64,000 bases of DNA from Cerina litoralis (GCA_022008415.1 JAIRBC010000009.1:1-64000), one strand, 5' to 3'. Counted from the stretch's first letter, positions 7,938 through 17,467 are shown. The notes: generated from the sequence alone by a model not told the origin. Numbers and translations are program-made.

Positions 7938-8079
7938 AACGAATATAATCGGAAATAAATTGTTATTTTATCAAAAATTTTCATATTTGACTATGAAATT
8001 ATATTATTTAACCTTACATTTCGTGTCAGTCTTTCTACACGATTTTATAATGGGATAATCCTTTAAAAAACTAACCACA

Positions 8080-8709
8080 ATGATTAAAGTATTAATTGCC
8101 GACAACCACCCCATAGTTAGAATGGGCATCGATCGTGTCCTTTCTTCAGCTTCTGGCTTTGAAGTTGTCGACACGGCCAGAACCACCACCGAATTGTTCA
8201 AGAAACTTGAAAAGGTGACCCCGGACGTGATAATTCTGGAAATGGATATTCCAGAAATAAACGGTATTGCAGCCCTTAGAAAACTAAAACAAGAATATCC
8301 GGATATCAAAGTCCTGATCTATAGTGGGCAATCCGAGGATGTATATGCCTTGAGCACCATAAGGGCCGGGGCCTTTGGCTATCTTTCCAAAGCGGCCGAT
8401 CTGGACTACATCATATCTGCGGTAAAAAAGGTAGGGGAAGGCAATATGTTCATCACCAACGAGCTTGCCCAGCGACTTGCTTTTGACGAGGGTACACAAA
8501 AACCACGTAGATTCTTTAGAAAACTGTCTACCAGGGAGGTAGAGGTCCTAAAGTTGTTAGCGAGCGGTAAACGCAACAAGGAAGTTGCCCAAGGCCTAAA
8601 CCTAAACGAAAAAACGATCAGCACCTACAAGGCCAGGTTGATGAAAAAATTGAACGTGGACAATCTGGTAGACCTTTTACAACAGGCCAAAGCCTTAGAG
8701 CTCTACTAG
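8080..8709 (+). CDS. NarL/LuxR-type response regulator with degenerate receiver
   Basis: 209 residues: receiver domain (1-120) and C-terminal LuxR-type HTH (about 145-205, LSTREVEVLKLLASGKRNKEVA). The receiver has lost the usual phosphorylation site: the segment PDVIILEMDIPEING has Glu54 where family members have Asp (LLDxxMPxxxG), and the acidic pair is Asp8-Asn9 instead of Asp-Asp. Ser82 and Lys104-type switch residues remain. Glu at this position often mimics the phosphorylated state, so the protein may act without a kinase; no histidine kinase is adjacent. It is transcribed alone and ends at a strong terminator. Confidence 0.88.
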   Translation: MIKVLIADNHPIVRMGIDRVLSSASGFEVVDTARTTTELFKKLEKVTPDVIILEMDIPEINGIAALRKLKQEYPDIKVLIYSGQSEDVYALSTIRAGAFGYLSKAADLDYIISAVKKVGEGNMFITNELAQRLAFDEGTQKPRRFFRKLSTREVEVLKLLASGKRNKEVAQGLNLNEKTISTYKARLMKKLNVDNLVDLLQQAKALELY

Positions 8710-8737
8710 TATTGGTTAACCATAATTAACCACCGAG

Positions 8738-8767
8738 AAAGCCTTGACAAATGTCAAGGCTTTTTTT
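8738..8767 (+). terminator. rho-independent terminator after the response regulator
   Basis: AAAGCCTTGACA and TGTCAAGGCTTT form a 12-bp stem with a two-base loop, followed by a run of T (8761-8767) on the plus strand. It separates the response regulator from convergent dnaG. Confidence 0.9.
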
Positions 8768-8830
8768 ATTTACCCAAATCCTTCGTATTAAAACTACCCC
8801 CGATCGGCCAAATAATTTAAAATGAGCTCC

Positions 8831-10807
8831 TCATGGGAACACCCGGTTCAATTTTTGGTTTAACAGCTTATTTAGCTGAAGGTAGTTCATTATCTCTTCC
8901 AATATCTCTCGGTGATCTCCGTTTATTTCCTTGGTGCTCTCCTGTAAAACGGCGATTCGCCTCTTCACCAAAAAACAGCGCAAGGTAAGTATGGTTTCGC
9001 TCACCAATTGCGAAACACCCACCTTTTTTTCCTTGGGATAAATATCCTTTCGTTCCCATTGGTGCAGGGTGTATTTTTCGTCTTCCATTAAAATGGAGGA
9101 TATCTCGGAAATCATTTCCTGATCTAGATCAATCATAAAAGAATTGACGGAAAAGACTTCCTTTTCGTTCAATTGCTCGATGAGTTTGGAATAGATGTTC
9201 CTAAACTTTTCATTGCTAAGTTCTATTTCATCCTCGTGAAGATCCAAGTATATTTTTTCGTACACCTTGGCTTCAATCGACTCCTTCTCCAAAATAAGGT
9301 CGCCGCCCTCGTTCTCCTTTAATACAAGGTCTTCAAATTCTTCCTGTTGGTTCCCGTACAGCAAGAGCATCCCGATTATCTTTCGTTCCAATTCGTACTG
9401 TACATCGACCTTTACCTGCGGCTCTTCATCCCTGATTACTTCGAACGCCTTTTGCTGCTGCCGTGTCTTTTTATTGGCCTCGGTAATTTCCATTCGTCCG
9501 ATCTGCGCCAAAGTATTGAACAAAACCCCCTCTGAGATGTTCATGATCATGGCACATTCCTGTATATAGACCTCTCTTTTTATCCGATCCGGAATCTTGG
9601 AAATACTTTGGACGATATCGCGAATGGTATCTGCTCTTTTTATGGGGTCGTTGGCCGCTTCCCGGACCAGCAAAGATGCCTTGAACTGAATAAAATCCTT
9701 GGAATTTTCCTGTAGATAGGCAACCACCTCCCCATACGCGTTGTTCTTGGAAAAACTATCGGGGTCTTCCCCCTCCGGAAAGGTGCACACCTTAACGTTC
9801 ATCCCCTGCTCAAGGATAAGGTCTATTCCCCGAAGCGAAGCCCGAAGTCCGGCGGCATCCCCATCAAAAAGTACGGTGATGTTCTTGGTGAGACGGTTGA
9901 TAAGCCTAATCTGGTCCGGGGTAAGCGCCGTGCCGCTCGAAGCGACCACGTTTTCTATGCCCCGTTGATAAAACTGGATTACATCGGTATAGCCTTCCAC
10001 CAGATAACAGTTATCCTCCTTTGCGATGGCCTGCTTGGCAAAATAAATACCGTAAAGCACCTTGCTCTTGTGGTAAATGTCGCTTTCTGGGGAATTGAGG
10101 TATTTGGCCGCCTTTTTGTCACTTGTCAAAATACGGCCCCCAAATCCCAGCACTCGGCCACTCATAGAATGGATGGGAAACATAACGCGGCCCTTAAACC
10201 TGTCGAAAGTTCTGGCCCCACCCCCTTCAGAATCCTTCTTGACGATGGTAAGTCCGGTCTTTTCCAGATAATCCAGTTGATAACCCTTCTCCAAGGCGGT
10301 CTTGGTAAAGGCGTCCCATTGGTCCAGACAATAGCCTAGGCCAAACTTTTTAATGGTCTCCTCCGTAAAACCGCGTTCCTTAAAATAGCTGAGCCCTATG
10401 GCCTTCCCCAATTCATTTTTAAAAAGAATTTCCGAGAACTGCTTTTGGGCAAATTCGGAAACCAAATACATGCTCTCCCGCTCGTTAACAGCTTCCTTTT
10501 CCTCGTTGCTCTGTTCGGTTTCCTCAACCTCGATGTTGTATTTCTTGGCCAAGTACTTAATGGCCTCGGGATAGGTAAAATGCTCGTGCTCCATTAAAAA
10601 AGCGACAACATTGCCCCCTTTGCCGCTACTAAAATCCTTCCATATCTGCTTTACAGGCGAGACCATAAAACTAGGGGTGCGTTCATCGGTAAAGGGGCTG
10701 AGCCCTTTAAAATTGGAGCCCGACTTTTTCAACTGTACAAAATCGCCGATGACCTCCTCCAATCGGGCGGTCTCGTATACTTGGTCTATGGTAGATTTTG
10801 ATATCAA
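8831..10807 (-). CDS. dnaG: DNA primase
   Basis: Synthesises RNA primers for replication. The 658-residue protein has the three usual parts: N-terminal CHC2-like domain (1-100), TOPRIM catalytic core with EGYTD (about 270) and DGDAAG (about 317), and a C-terminal helicase-binding region. The CHC2 domain keeps the fold signature (SPFTDERTPSF, then GGNVVAFLM) but all four zinc ligands of the E. coli enzyme are replaced: Ser37, Thr40, Asp58 and Ser61. I believe this is common in flavobacterial DnaG, but it was not checked here. It runs toward the convergent response regulator and appears monocistronic. Confidence 0.95.
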   Translation of the reverse strand: MISKSTIDQVYETARLEEVIGDFVQLKKSGSNFKGLSPFTDERTPSFMVSPVKQIWKDFSSGKGGNVVAFLMEHEHFTYPEAIKYLAKKYNIEVEETEQSNEEKEAVNERESMYLVSEFAQKQFSEILFKNELGKAIGLSYFKERGFTEETIKKFGLGYCLDQWDAFTKTALEKGYQLDYLEKTGLTIVKKDSEGGGARTFDRFKGRVMFPIHSMSGRVLGFGGRILTSDKKAAKYLNSPESDIYHKSKVLYGIYFAKQAIAKEDNCYLVEGYTDVIQFYQRGIENVVASSGTALTPDQIRLINRLTKNITVLFDGDAAGLRASLRGIDLILEQGMNVKVCTFPEGEDPDSFSKNNAYGEVVAYLQENSKDFIQFKASLLVREAANDPIKRADTIRDIVQSISKIPDRIKREVYIQECAMIMNISEGVLFNTLAQIGRMEITEANKKTRQQQKAFEVIRDEEPQVKVDVQYELERKIIGMLLLYGNQQEEFEDLVLKENEGGDLILEKESIEAKVYEKIYLDLHEDEIELSNEKFRNIYSKLIEQLNEKEVFSVNSFMIDLDQEMISEISSILMEDEKYTLHQWERKDIYPKEKKVGVSQLVSETILTLRCFLVKRRIAVLQESTKEINGDHREILEEIMNYLQLNKLLNQKLNRVFP

Positions 10808-10931
10808 AACAAAAATTAAAAAGGGAGGTTAAAGGTAACCAAATACCTTTGCTTTGAAAAGGGAAATACGTTGAAAAGCGATTTCCTAATTTCCGATAAA
10901 ATACGTAGTTTAGATAGACAAACCTATCCCT

Positions 10932-11183
10932 ATGTTTTTCCTTTTCTTCGGCACTAGGCCCGGCAAGACCGAAACCCGAACGTTGCACAACATAGCCTGT
11001 CCCTACTGCGGACAAACAAGTACATTGACCGCTCTAAGAACACCAAACTATTTTCACATTTTTTGGCTCCCACTTTTTAAAATTGGCACTTCGGAAACCA
11101 TGGAATGCTCCCATTGCAAAAAAGCCTATTTCAAGGACGAATTTACCGATGAAATGAGAAGGGAATTGGACCGATTGAAATGA
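10932..11183 (+). CDS. small zinc-ribbon protein
   Basis: 83-residue protein with two CxxC knuckles: CPYC (about 23-26) and CSHC (about 59-62), flanking a hydrophobic central segment (YFHIFWLPLFKIG). The pattern is that of a zinc ribbon, and similar small proteins are widespread in Bacteroidota without a known role. The central hydrophobic stretch is short and could be a buried strand or a membrane-contacting patch. It is divergent from dnaG. The 270 bases downstream hold no recognisable element beyond low-complexity sequence. Confidence 0.75.
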   Translation: MFFLFFGTRPGKTETRTLHNIACPYCGQTSTLTALRTPNYFHIFWLPLFKIGTSETMECSHCKKAYFKDEFTDEMRRELDRLK

Positions 11184-11453
11184 ATGGCACGGGCGGATCG
11201 AGGTATCAGAATCGAGACCGCTGCGCTAAAAGAGGCAAGAAACTAGACCTTTTTGTCTTGGCTCCTGGTTCTAGACTCTTGGTTCATTGCATATCCTGAT
11301 TATCTAGACGCCAAACCCGAGATGGAGCCTCGGGGAATTCTATTGATTAAAACTTAAATTCACCTGCCAAATTCCACCCAAGGGCATCTAAGCACTTCAT
11401 TTAGTTTAACCTAAAAAGCGCACCGCGAAAAGCGTATGGCGTATAGCATTAAA

Positions 11454-12434
11454 TTACTTCTTCCGTTCCACGACATAATCGACCATCAAATGAAGGGAGT
11501 TCTTAAAGTCAGATTCGGGATAGGTATCCAACAACGCAAGGGCCTCCTCCTTAAACGCAAGCATTTTACCCACGGCATAGTCGAGTCCGCCCTTTTCCTT
11601 AACAAAGGCGATGACCTCCTTGACCCTTTTTTTGTTCCTGTTGTGATTTTTCACCGAATTCACCATCCACCTGCGCTCTTCCTTGGAACAGTTGTTGAGG
11701 ACGTGTATCAAAGGCAAGGTCATTTTCTGTTCCTTGATATCGATTCCCGTCGGCTTGCCGATCTTCGTCTCCCCATAGTCAAAAAGATCATCCTTGATCT
11801 GGAAAGCCATCCCGATGAGTTCCCCGAACTTTCTAAAGGTTTCCACGTCCGGGGAATCGGGTTTTACAGAACAGGCTCCTAGACTACAACAGGCCGCAAT
11901 AAGGGTGGCCGTTTTTTGTCGGATGATATCGTAATAAACTTCCTCGGTAATATCTAACCGACGCGCCTTCTCTATCTGCAGTAGCTCCCCCTCGCTCATT
12001 TCGCGTACGGCGACGGAGATAATCCGAAGCAGGTCAAAATCCCCATGATCAATGGACAGCAAAAGGCCTTTGGACAGCAAATAATCCCCGACCAAAACCG
12101 CTATCTTATTTTTCCAAAGGGCATTGATCGAAAAAAAACCCCTCCGCTTGTTACTTTCGTCGACCACATCGTCATGGACCAAAGTAGCGGTATGTATCAA
12201 TTCTATGACCGATGCCCCTCGGTAGGTCCGTTCGTTGACCTCACCTCCGGACACCAATTTGGCAGTGAGAAAAACGAACATGGGGCGCATTTGCTTTCCC
12301 TTCCGGTTTACGATGTAGTAGGTAATTCTATTGAGAAGGGCCACTTTGGACGTCATGGATTCGTAGAACTTCTTTTCAAAAAGTTCCATTTCCCGATTGA
12401 CCGGGTCCTTTATTTGAGATACGATTTTTACCAT
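11454..12434 (-). CDS. polyprenyl diphosphate synthase (octaprenyl-type)
   Basis: 326-residue all-helical isoprenyl diphosphate synthase that extends allylic diphosphates with IPP. Both aspartate-rich motifs are present: LVHDDVVDES (FARM, about 84-93) and FQIKDDLFDYG (SARM, about 210-220), with GKQMRP near the N-terminus. The small residues before the first motif (HTATLVHDD) and the family resemblance point to a long-chain product such as the menaquinone side chain rather than FPP. It follows rlmN on the same strand after about 200 bases, so an operon is possible but not shown. Confidence 0.9.
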   Translation of the reverse strand: MVKIVSQIKDPVNREMELFEKKFYESMTSKVALLNRITYYIVNRKGKQMRPMFVFLTAKLVSGGEVNERTYRGASVIELIHTATLVHDDVVDESNKRRGFFSINALWKNKIAVLVGDYLLSKGLLLSIDHGDFDLLRIISVAVREMSEGELLQIEKARRLDITEEVYYDIIRQKTATLIAACCSLGACSVKPDSPDVETFRKFGELIGMAFQIKDDLFDYGETKIGKPTGIDIKEQKMTLPLIHVLNNCSKEERRWMVNSVKNHNRNKKRVKEVIAFVKEKGGLDYAVGKMLAFKEEALALLDTYPESDFKNSLHLMVDYVVERKK

Positions 12435-12639
12435 TGCCGTCCGCCCGACAAAATCGCGGGTATGTTTGGTTTTTTTGGTTTGGTAAAACTAATGAAAATA
12501 ATAGGATAACGAGGGAAGGAATAAAAAGTTATGAGTTCGGGGTTATGAGTTCGGAGTTATAGAGTTTTGGGGTGTGATATTTTCAGAAATAGTCCATTTA
12601 TGGAGATGGAAGTTAGCCGAAATCACGTATGCGAAATCA

Positions 12640-13683
12640 TCACGATTTATTCGCCAATTGTCCGCAGGCGGCATCGATATCCTTGCCCCGTGACCGACGT
12701 ACCGTAACCACTATACCGTTGCGCTCCAGCGTGTCTACATAAAGGTCTATGGCCGTATTCGAGGCTTGCTTAAATTCTCCATCATCGATGGGGTTGTACT
12801 CAATTAAATTCACTTTTGAGGGTGCAAACCGACAGAAATTGACCAAGGCATCGACATCCTTTTGGGTGTCATTGATGCCATCCCACACCACGTATTCGTA
12901 GGTAATCCTTGTCTTGGTCTTTTGGTACCAATATTCTAGGGCCTCGCGCAAATCGGTCAAGGTAAACGTGGCATTGAAAGGCATAATGGAAGTCCGGATC
13001 TCGTCTATGGCAGAATGGAGGGAAACGGCCAATTTAAATTTCACCCCGTCATCGGCCATTTTTCTGATCATCTTGGGAACACCCGAGGTAGAAACGGTGA
13101 TACGCTTTGGGGACATCCCGAGACCTTCGTCCGATGTAATTAAATCGATCGCCTTGAGCACGTTGTTGTAGTTCATCAACGGTTCGCCCATACCCATAAA
13201 AACAATATTGCTCAGTGGCCTACCAAAATACAATCTGCTCTCATTATCTATGGCCACCACCTGGTCGTAGATTTCGTCAGGATTTAAGTTTCGCATTCGC
13301 TTTAACCGGGCCGTAGCGCAAAATCGGCAATCCAAACTACAACCAACCTGACTGGATACGCAGGCGGTCGTTCTGGTTTTTGTAGGGATCAATACCGATT
13401 CTACAACAAGGTCGTCATGTAAACGAACGGCATTTTTTATGGTGCCGTCTGAGCTCCGCTGCATCTGATCGACCTTGATATGATTGATCACAAAATTATC
13501 CGACAATTGCTGCCGGGACTCCAGTGAAATATTGGTCATGGCCTCGAAAGAATGGACAGACTTCTTCCACAACCATTCGTATACCTGATTTCCCCGGAAC
13601 GGTTTATCGCCTCGGCTTACAAAGAAATCCCTGAGCTGCCCCTTGGTCAACGCCCGAATGTCCTTCTTTTTTACTGGTTCCAT
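12640..13683 (-). CDS. rlmN: dual-specificity RNA methyltransferase RlmN
   Basis: Radical SAM enzyme that methylates C2 of A2503 in 23S rRNA and A37 in some tRNAs. The 347-residue protein has the [4Fe-4S] motif CSLDCRFC (CxxxCxxC, about 116-123), a GMGEPLMNY motif that contacts SAM (about 167-175), and the C-terminal RSRGKDIDAACGQLA whose Cys is the methyl-carrying residue. The N-terminal helical domain recognises RNA. All key residues are intact. The 349-base gap upstream contains repeats, described separately. Confidence 0.95.
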   Translation of the reverse strand: MEPVKKKDIRALTKGQLRDFFVSRGDKPFRGNQVYEWLWKKSVHSFEAMTNISLESRQQLSDNFVINHIKVDQMQRSSDGTIKNAVRLHDDLVVESVLIPTKTRTTACVSSQVGCSLDCRFCATARLKRMRNLNPDEIYDQVVAIDNESRLYFGRPLSNIVFMGMGEPLMNYNNVLKAIDLITSDEGLGMSPKRITVSTSGVPKMIRKMADDGVKFKLAVSLHSAIDEIRTSIMPFNATFTLTDLREALEYWYQKTKTRITYEYVVWDGINDTQKDVDALVNFCRFAPSKVNLIEYNPIDDGEFKQASNTAIDLYVDTLERNGIVVTVRRSRGKDIDAACGQLANKS

Positions 13684-14032
13684 TAGATTAGTTTATGCAA
13701 AACAACAACACAAAATAGAAATCAAGACCTTATTTTCGATAAAAGTCCTAAAACGGTGGTCCCCTCCTTCCAAAGGAGGTGGTGCCGAAGGAGGGGTGGT
13801 TATCCTTTAAATTTGTCCCTTAACTGAACGTTTTCTAAAAAAAATCCCACTTTCAATTCTCAGCGAAAAAAAGCGGGATCGGGATTTCATACTTAGATTA
13901 AACTAAAGATTCCCTCCTTCGAAGGAAAAGATACAAACTATTATTCTTGTTTGCCTATACAGCGTAGTGTTTGATCTAGAAAGTTCGGGAACAAGGCTAA
14001 CGCAGTACTCGGACTTTATAGACGGACACTGT
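13684..14032. repeat. rlmN-queA intergenic region with GC-rich inverted repeats
   Basis: 349 bases without a gene. CCCCTCCTTC (13761-13770) and GAAGGAGGGG (13787-13796) form a 10-bp inverted repeat; an inner CCTCCTT / AAGGAGG pair offers an alternative fold. Similar purine/pyrimidine-skewed repeats occur at 37931-37958, 48599-48681 and 56700-56840, always between genes. They look like a dispersed palindromic repeat family. CCTTCGAAGG near 13916-13925 is a further small palindrome. Confidence 0.45.
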
Positions 14033-15082
14033 TTAGATGATCAACATGGCATCACCATAAGAATAGAACTTGTACTGTTCCAAGATGGCCTCCTTGTATG
14101 CTCTTTTCATTAAATCGTGTCCCATAAACGCGGAAACCATCATTAACAAGGTAGATTTTGGCAGGTGAAAATTAGTGACCATGGCATTTGCAATGCTAAA
14201 ATCGTACGGAGGGAAAACGAACTTATTGGTCCAGCCATCAAAGGTATTCAACTTGTGTTCTGAGGACACCGCACTTTCCAACCCTCTCATAGCCGTGGTT
14301 CCCACGGCACATACCCTTTTCTTTTTTGCCTTGGCCTTGTTCACAATCTCGGTGGCCTTTTCATCGATGACCAATTCCTCGCTGTCCATTTTATGCTTGG
14401 ACAGGTCTTCCACCTCAACGGGATTAAAGGTTCCCAAACCAACGTGGAGGGTAATTTCGGCAAAATCGATGCCTTTAATCTCCAACCGCTTTAGCAAATG
14501 CTTGGAAAAATGTAGTCCGGCCGTAGGCGCGGCTACAGCACCTTCATATTTTGCATAGATAGTCTGATAGCGCTCTTCATCCTCGGGTTCTACCGATCTT
14601 TTAATATATTTGGGTAGCGGCGTTTCGCCCAGTTCCTTGAGTTTTCTACGAAAATCCAAATAAGAACCATCGTACAAAAAACGCAGGGTCCTCCCCCTAG
14701 AGGTTGTATTATCAATGACTTCGGCCACTAGGGTCTCATCATCCCCAAAGTACAATTTATTTCCTATCCGTATTTTACGTGCCGGATCCACCAAAACGTC
14801 CCATAAACGCTGCTCTTCGTTGAGTTCGCGTAACAAAAACACTTCGATCCGCGCTCCCGTTTTTTCCTTGTTGCCGTACAAACGGGCAGGAAACACCTTG
14901 GTGTTATTTAGAACCATAACGTCGCCCTCATCAAAATAATCAATGAGATCTTTAAACATTTTGTGTTCTATCTTCCCGGTATCCCTATGGATGACCATTA
15001 GTTTAGCTTCGTCCCTGTGCTCCGATGGGTACTCTGCCAATAATTCCTTGGGAAGTTCAAAATTAAAGTGTGATAGTTTCAT
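14033..15082 (-). CDS. queA: S-adenosylmethionine:tRNA ribosyltransferase-isomerase
   Basis: Transfers and isomerises the ribosyl group of SAM onto preQ1-modified tRNA to give epoxyqueuosine. The 349-residue protein begins with [15 protein letters not shown] and contains [26 protein letters not shown] and [17 protein letters not shown], all strong QueA signatures. Length is normal. It lies between rlmN and aroA but is separated from both by more than 300 bases, so it is probably its own transcript. Other queuosine genes are not in the window. Confidence 0.96.
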   Translation of the reverse strand: MKLSHFNFELPKELLAEYPSEHRDEAKLMVIHRDTGKIEHKMFKDLIDYFDEGDVMVLNNTKVFPARLYGNKEKTGARIEVFLLRELNEEQRLWDVLVDPARKIRIGNKLYFGDDETLVAEVIDNTTSRGRTLRFLYDGSYLDFRRKLKELGETPLPKYIKRSVEPEDEERYQTIYAKYEGAVAAPTAGLHFSKHLLKRLEIKGIDFAEITLHVGLGTFNPVEVEDLSKHKMDSEELVIDEKATEIVNKAKAKKKRVCAVGTTAMRGLESAVSSEHKLNTFDGWTNKFVFPPYDFSIANAMVTNFHLPKSTLLMMVSAFMGHDLMKRAYKEAILEQYKFYSYGDAMLII

Positions 15083-15113
15083 ACGTTAAGATCTATTGAT
15101 TTTTTTGTTAATG

Positions 15114-15272
15114 AACCCGTCCCGGCTTTTTCAACTACCTCCGATATTTCCATTTTGCACCCTAATTTCGTCTTTTTATAGAACCGTAGCCCAGCCAGGC
15201 TACTCAAAAAATCTTCAATAGAGCACAAAAAAACAAAACATCTCGGTTATTTTCAAAAAGCCGGGACGGGTT
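15114..15272. repeat. 159-bp element bounded by an 18-bp perfect inverted repeat
   Basis: AACCCGTCCCGGCTTTTT (15114-15131) is the exact reverse complement of the sequence at 15255-15272. The 123-base interior contains a small hairpin (GTAGCC / GGCTAC around 15187-15204) and no ORF. It fills half of the 314-base gap between queA and aroA. Options: a long-stem terminator of the upstream aroA operon, a MITE-like element with terminal repeats, or an RNA element in the queA leader. No target-site duplication is visible. Confidence 0.55.
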
Positions 15273-15396
15273 TAGCGATTTTTGCGGCTGCAAATATACG
15301 ACCACAAAGGGGCGGATGTCAAGTAAATGATGGTTTAAATAATCGGGCCGCGTTTAGAGCCGATTTGGAGCGCTATAACTTCACCTGGAATAGCCT

Positions 15397-16626
15397 TTAA
15401 ACCGTCCTTATTCCTAATTGCAACGTATCCAGGTCTTTCCAAAAGTCGGGGTAGGACTTGGTTACCACTTGGGCATCGTTTATGAGTATAGACGTTTTAA
15501 GGGCCAACGGAGCAAAGGCCATGGCCATCCTATGGTCGTTATAGGTATCGATGGCCACCCCACTTTTAATTTTGGGAGAGGGTTGGAGGGTTAAATCCTG
15601 GTCCGAAACGGATATTTTGGCCCCTAGCTTGGAAAGTTCAACTTTTAAGGCCTCGAGCCTATCGGTCTCCTTTATTTTTAAAGTGTGCAGCCCTGTCAGG
15701 TAACAACCTATTCCCAATCCAAAACAGGTTACCGCGATTGTTTGGGCGATGTCGGGAGTATTTGAGAGTTCAAGATTCAAGGTTGCCGGTTTCTGGTCGG
15801 ATATTTTACTTAATCTGATCCTGTTCCCCTCAAAAAATGTTTCCACACCTAATTGTTCATAGATTTCCGAAAGGACACTATCGCCCTGTAGACTATTTTT
15901 TTTATAGGCAGATAACATAATTTCGGTGCCGATATCGGCAAGGGCAACGATGCTGTAAAAATAAGAGGCCGAACTCCAATCAGATTCCACGACGACCTCC
16001 ATTGGCCCTACCGACAATTTTGGACCAACCTTGACCGTATTTCCCTCAAAGGAATTTTTGACCCCTATCTGAGTCAGCAGGCCCAAGGTCATTTTTATGT
16101 AAGGAACGGAGGTGATCTTGCCCACCAGTTCCAGTTCCATTCCATTTTTTAATCCAGGGGCTATCAACAACAGTGCCGAGATGTATTGACTGCTGATGTT
16201 CGCCGGCAGACTCACCTTGTTTACGGTCAATTCCTTTCCCTTTATAACCAAGGGGGGATAACCGTGGTCTTTTAAATACTGAATATCCGCGCCCATGCTT
16301 TGCAGCGCTTCGACCAGCACCTGTACTGGTCGTTCGGTCATTCTTTTGGAACCCGTCAGCACCACTTCCTTTCCCGCTTGGGAGGCAAAATAGGCCGTCA
16401 GAAATCGCATCGCCGTACCGGCGTGGTGGATGTCCACTTCCCCCGTGTTCACCTTTAACCCCTTTTCCATAGCCTGGGCATCATCTGAATTGGACAGGTT
16501 CTGGATAGATATAGTTGGAAATATGGCGCGCAAGAGCAATAATCGGTTGGTCTCGCTTTTGGAACCGGTTATCTCAATATCAGAGTTTATCAGGGTATTC
16601 GGAGGGGGTGATAAATGTAGTTTCAA
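15397..16626 (-). CDS. aroA: 3-phosphoshikimate 1-carboxyvinyltransferase (EPSP synthase)
   Basis: Sixth shikimate-pathway step: shikimate-3-phosphate plus PEP to EPSP. The 409-residue protein shows the two inverse-helix domains, with ITGSKSETNRLLLLRA (residues about 20-35), HHAGTAMRFLTAYFA (a divergent form of the NAGTAxR motif), and KETDRLEALKVEL / TYNDHRMAMAFAPLAL near the C-terminus. The first motif keeps Lys-Ser-x-x-Asn-Arg. It is the last gene of a compact minus-strand run rsgA-dtd-mazG-aroA, 21 bases after the pyrophosphohydrolase gene. It feeds chorismate to the aromatic operon at 19.4-23.4 kb, though transcribed apart from it. Confidence 0.95.
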   Translation of the reverse strand: MKLHLSPPPNTLINSDIEITGSKSETNRLLLLRAIFPTISIQNLSNSDDAQAMEKGLKVNTGEVDIHHAGTAMRFLTAYFASQAGKEVVLTGSKRMTERPVQVLVEALQSMGADIQYLKDHGYPPLVIKGKELTVNKVSLPANISSQYISALLLIAPGLKNGMELELVGKITSVPYIKMTLGLLTQIGVKNSFEGNTVKVGPKLSVGPMEVVVESDWSSASYFYSIVALADIGTEIMLSAYKKNSLQGDSVLSEIYEQLGVETFFEGNRIRLSKISDQKPATLNLELSNTPDIAQTIAVTCFGLGIGCYLTGLHTLKIKETDRLEALKVELSKLGAKISVSDQDLTLQPSPKIKSGVAIDTYNDHRMAMAFAPLALKTSILINDAQVVTKSYPDFWKDLDTLQLGIRTV

Positions 16627-16647
16627 TCCAGTAGTGTTTTATTAGGT

Positions 16648-16977
16648 CTATTTTAATTTTTCGTTGTTCCGGTGCCTGTCGTGATCCCGCTTGGTTTTTA
16701 GGTCCAATTTTTTGTCAAACGCTTCCTGAAGATTTATTCCCGTTTGGTTTGCCAAGCACAGCACCACAAAAACCACATCGGCCAATTCCTCTCCCAGATC
16801 CATTGATTTATCGGATTCCTTTTCACTCTGTTCCCCATAGCGCCGAGCAATAATTCGGGCCACTTCGCCCACTTCCTCCGTTAGCTGGGCCATGTTTGTG
16901 AGCTCGTTAAAGTAACGTACCCCGTGGGATTTTATCCAATTATCGACGGTGTGCTGCGCATTCTGTAAGTTCATCAT
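16648..16977 (-). CDS. MazG-like nucleotide pyrophosphohydrolase
   Basis: 109-residue all-alpha NTP pyrophosphatase of the MazG/dUTPase superfamily. The metal-binding motifs are seen in LTEEVGEVARI (about 32-42) and LGEELADVVFVVLCLA (about 61-76), the ExxE and ExxD pairs of this fold. Such proteins hydrolyse NTPs or dNTPs to the monophosphate and PPi, often non-canonical ones; the substrate here is unknown. Its start overlaps the dtd stop by four bases, so the two are translationally coupled. Both belong to house-cleaning functions. Confidence 0.88.
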   Translation of the reverse strand: MMNLQNAQHTVDNWIKSHGVRYFNELTNMAQLTEEVGEVARIIARRYGEQSEKESDKSMDLGEELADVVFVVLCLANQTGINLQEAFDKKLDLKTKRDHDRHRNNEKLK

Positions 16978-17426
16978 TCCTTGTTTTTAGTATCCATTAT
17001 TATCGTGACGGGTCCATCGTTCAACAGGTCTACCTTCATATCAGCCCCAAAAATACCCGTTCCTACCTTTTTGCCCAAATCTACCTGCATTTGCCCCACA
17101 AATTTTTTGTACAGAGGGATTGCGAATTCGGGCCTGGCCGCTTTGATATAGGAAGGTCGGTTGCCCTTTTTGATCGAGGCCTGCAAGGTAAATTGGCTAA
17201 CCACGATTACCTCGCCCCCCATTTCTAACAAAGAGCGGTTCATTACCCCTTGTTCATCGTTAAAAATTCTAAGGTTAACGATTTTCCGTGACAGCCAATA
17301 AATATCTTCTTGATCGTCGGTTGTTTCAATACCCAACAAGACCAATAAGCCATTGCCAATTTGGGAAATTAGCTTGCCTTTGACTACTACACTGGCTTTT
17401 GAAACTCTTTGGATTACCGCTCTCAT
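16974..17426 (-). CDS. dtd: D-aminoacyl-tRNA deacylase
   Basis: Removes D-amino acids (and glycine mischarged on tRNA-Ala) from tRNA, a proofreading step. The 150-residue protein opens with MRAVIQRVSKASV and contains SQFTLQA (about 77-83) and GPVTIIMDT (about 138-146), whose Gly-Pro forms the cross-subunit cis dipeptide of DTD. All signature residues are present. It sits between rsgA and the MazG-like gene in the same direction. Confidence 0.96.
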   Translation of the reverse strand: MRAVIQRVSKASVVVKGKLISQIGNGLLVLLGIETTDDQEDIYWLSRKIVNLRIFNDEQGVMNRSLLEMGGEVIVVSQFTLQASIKKGNRPSYIKAARPEFAIPLYKKFVGQMQVDLGKKVGTGIFGADMKVDLLNDGPVTIIMDTKNKE

Positions 17427-17467
17427 AACCTGAAATACCTCATTGTAAAGGGTTTACAAAATTGAAT

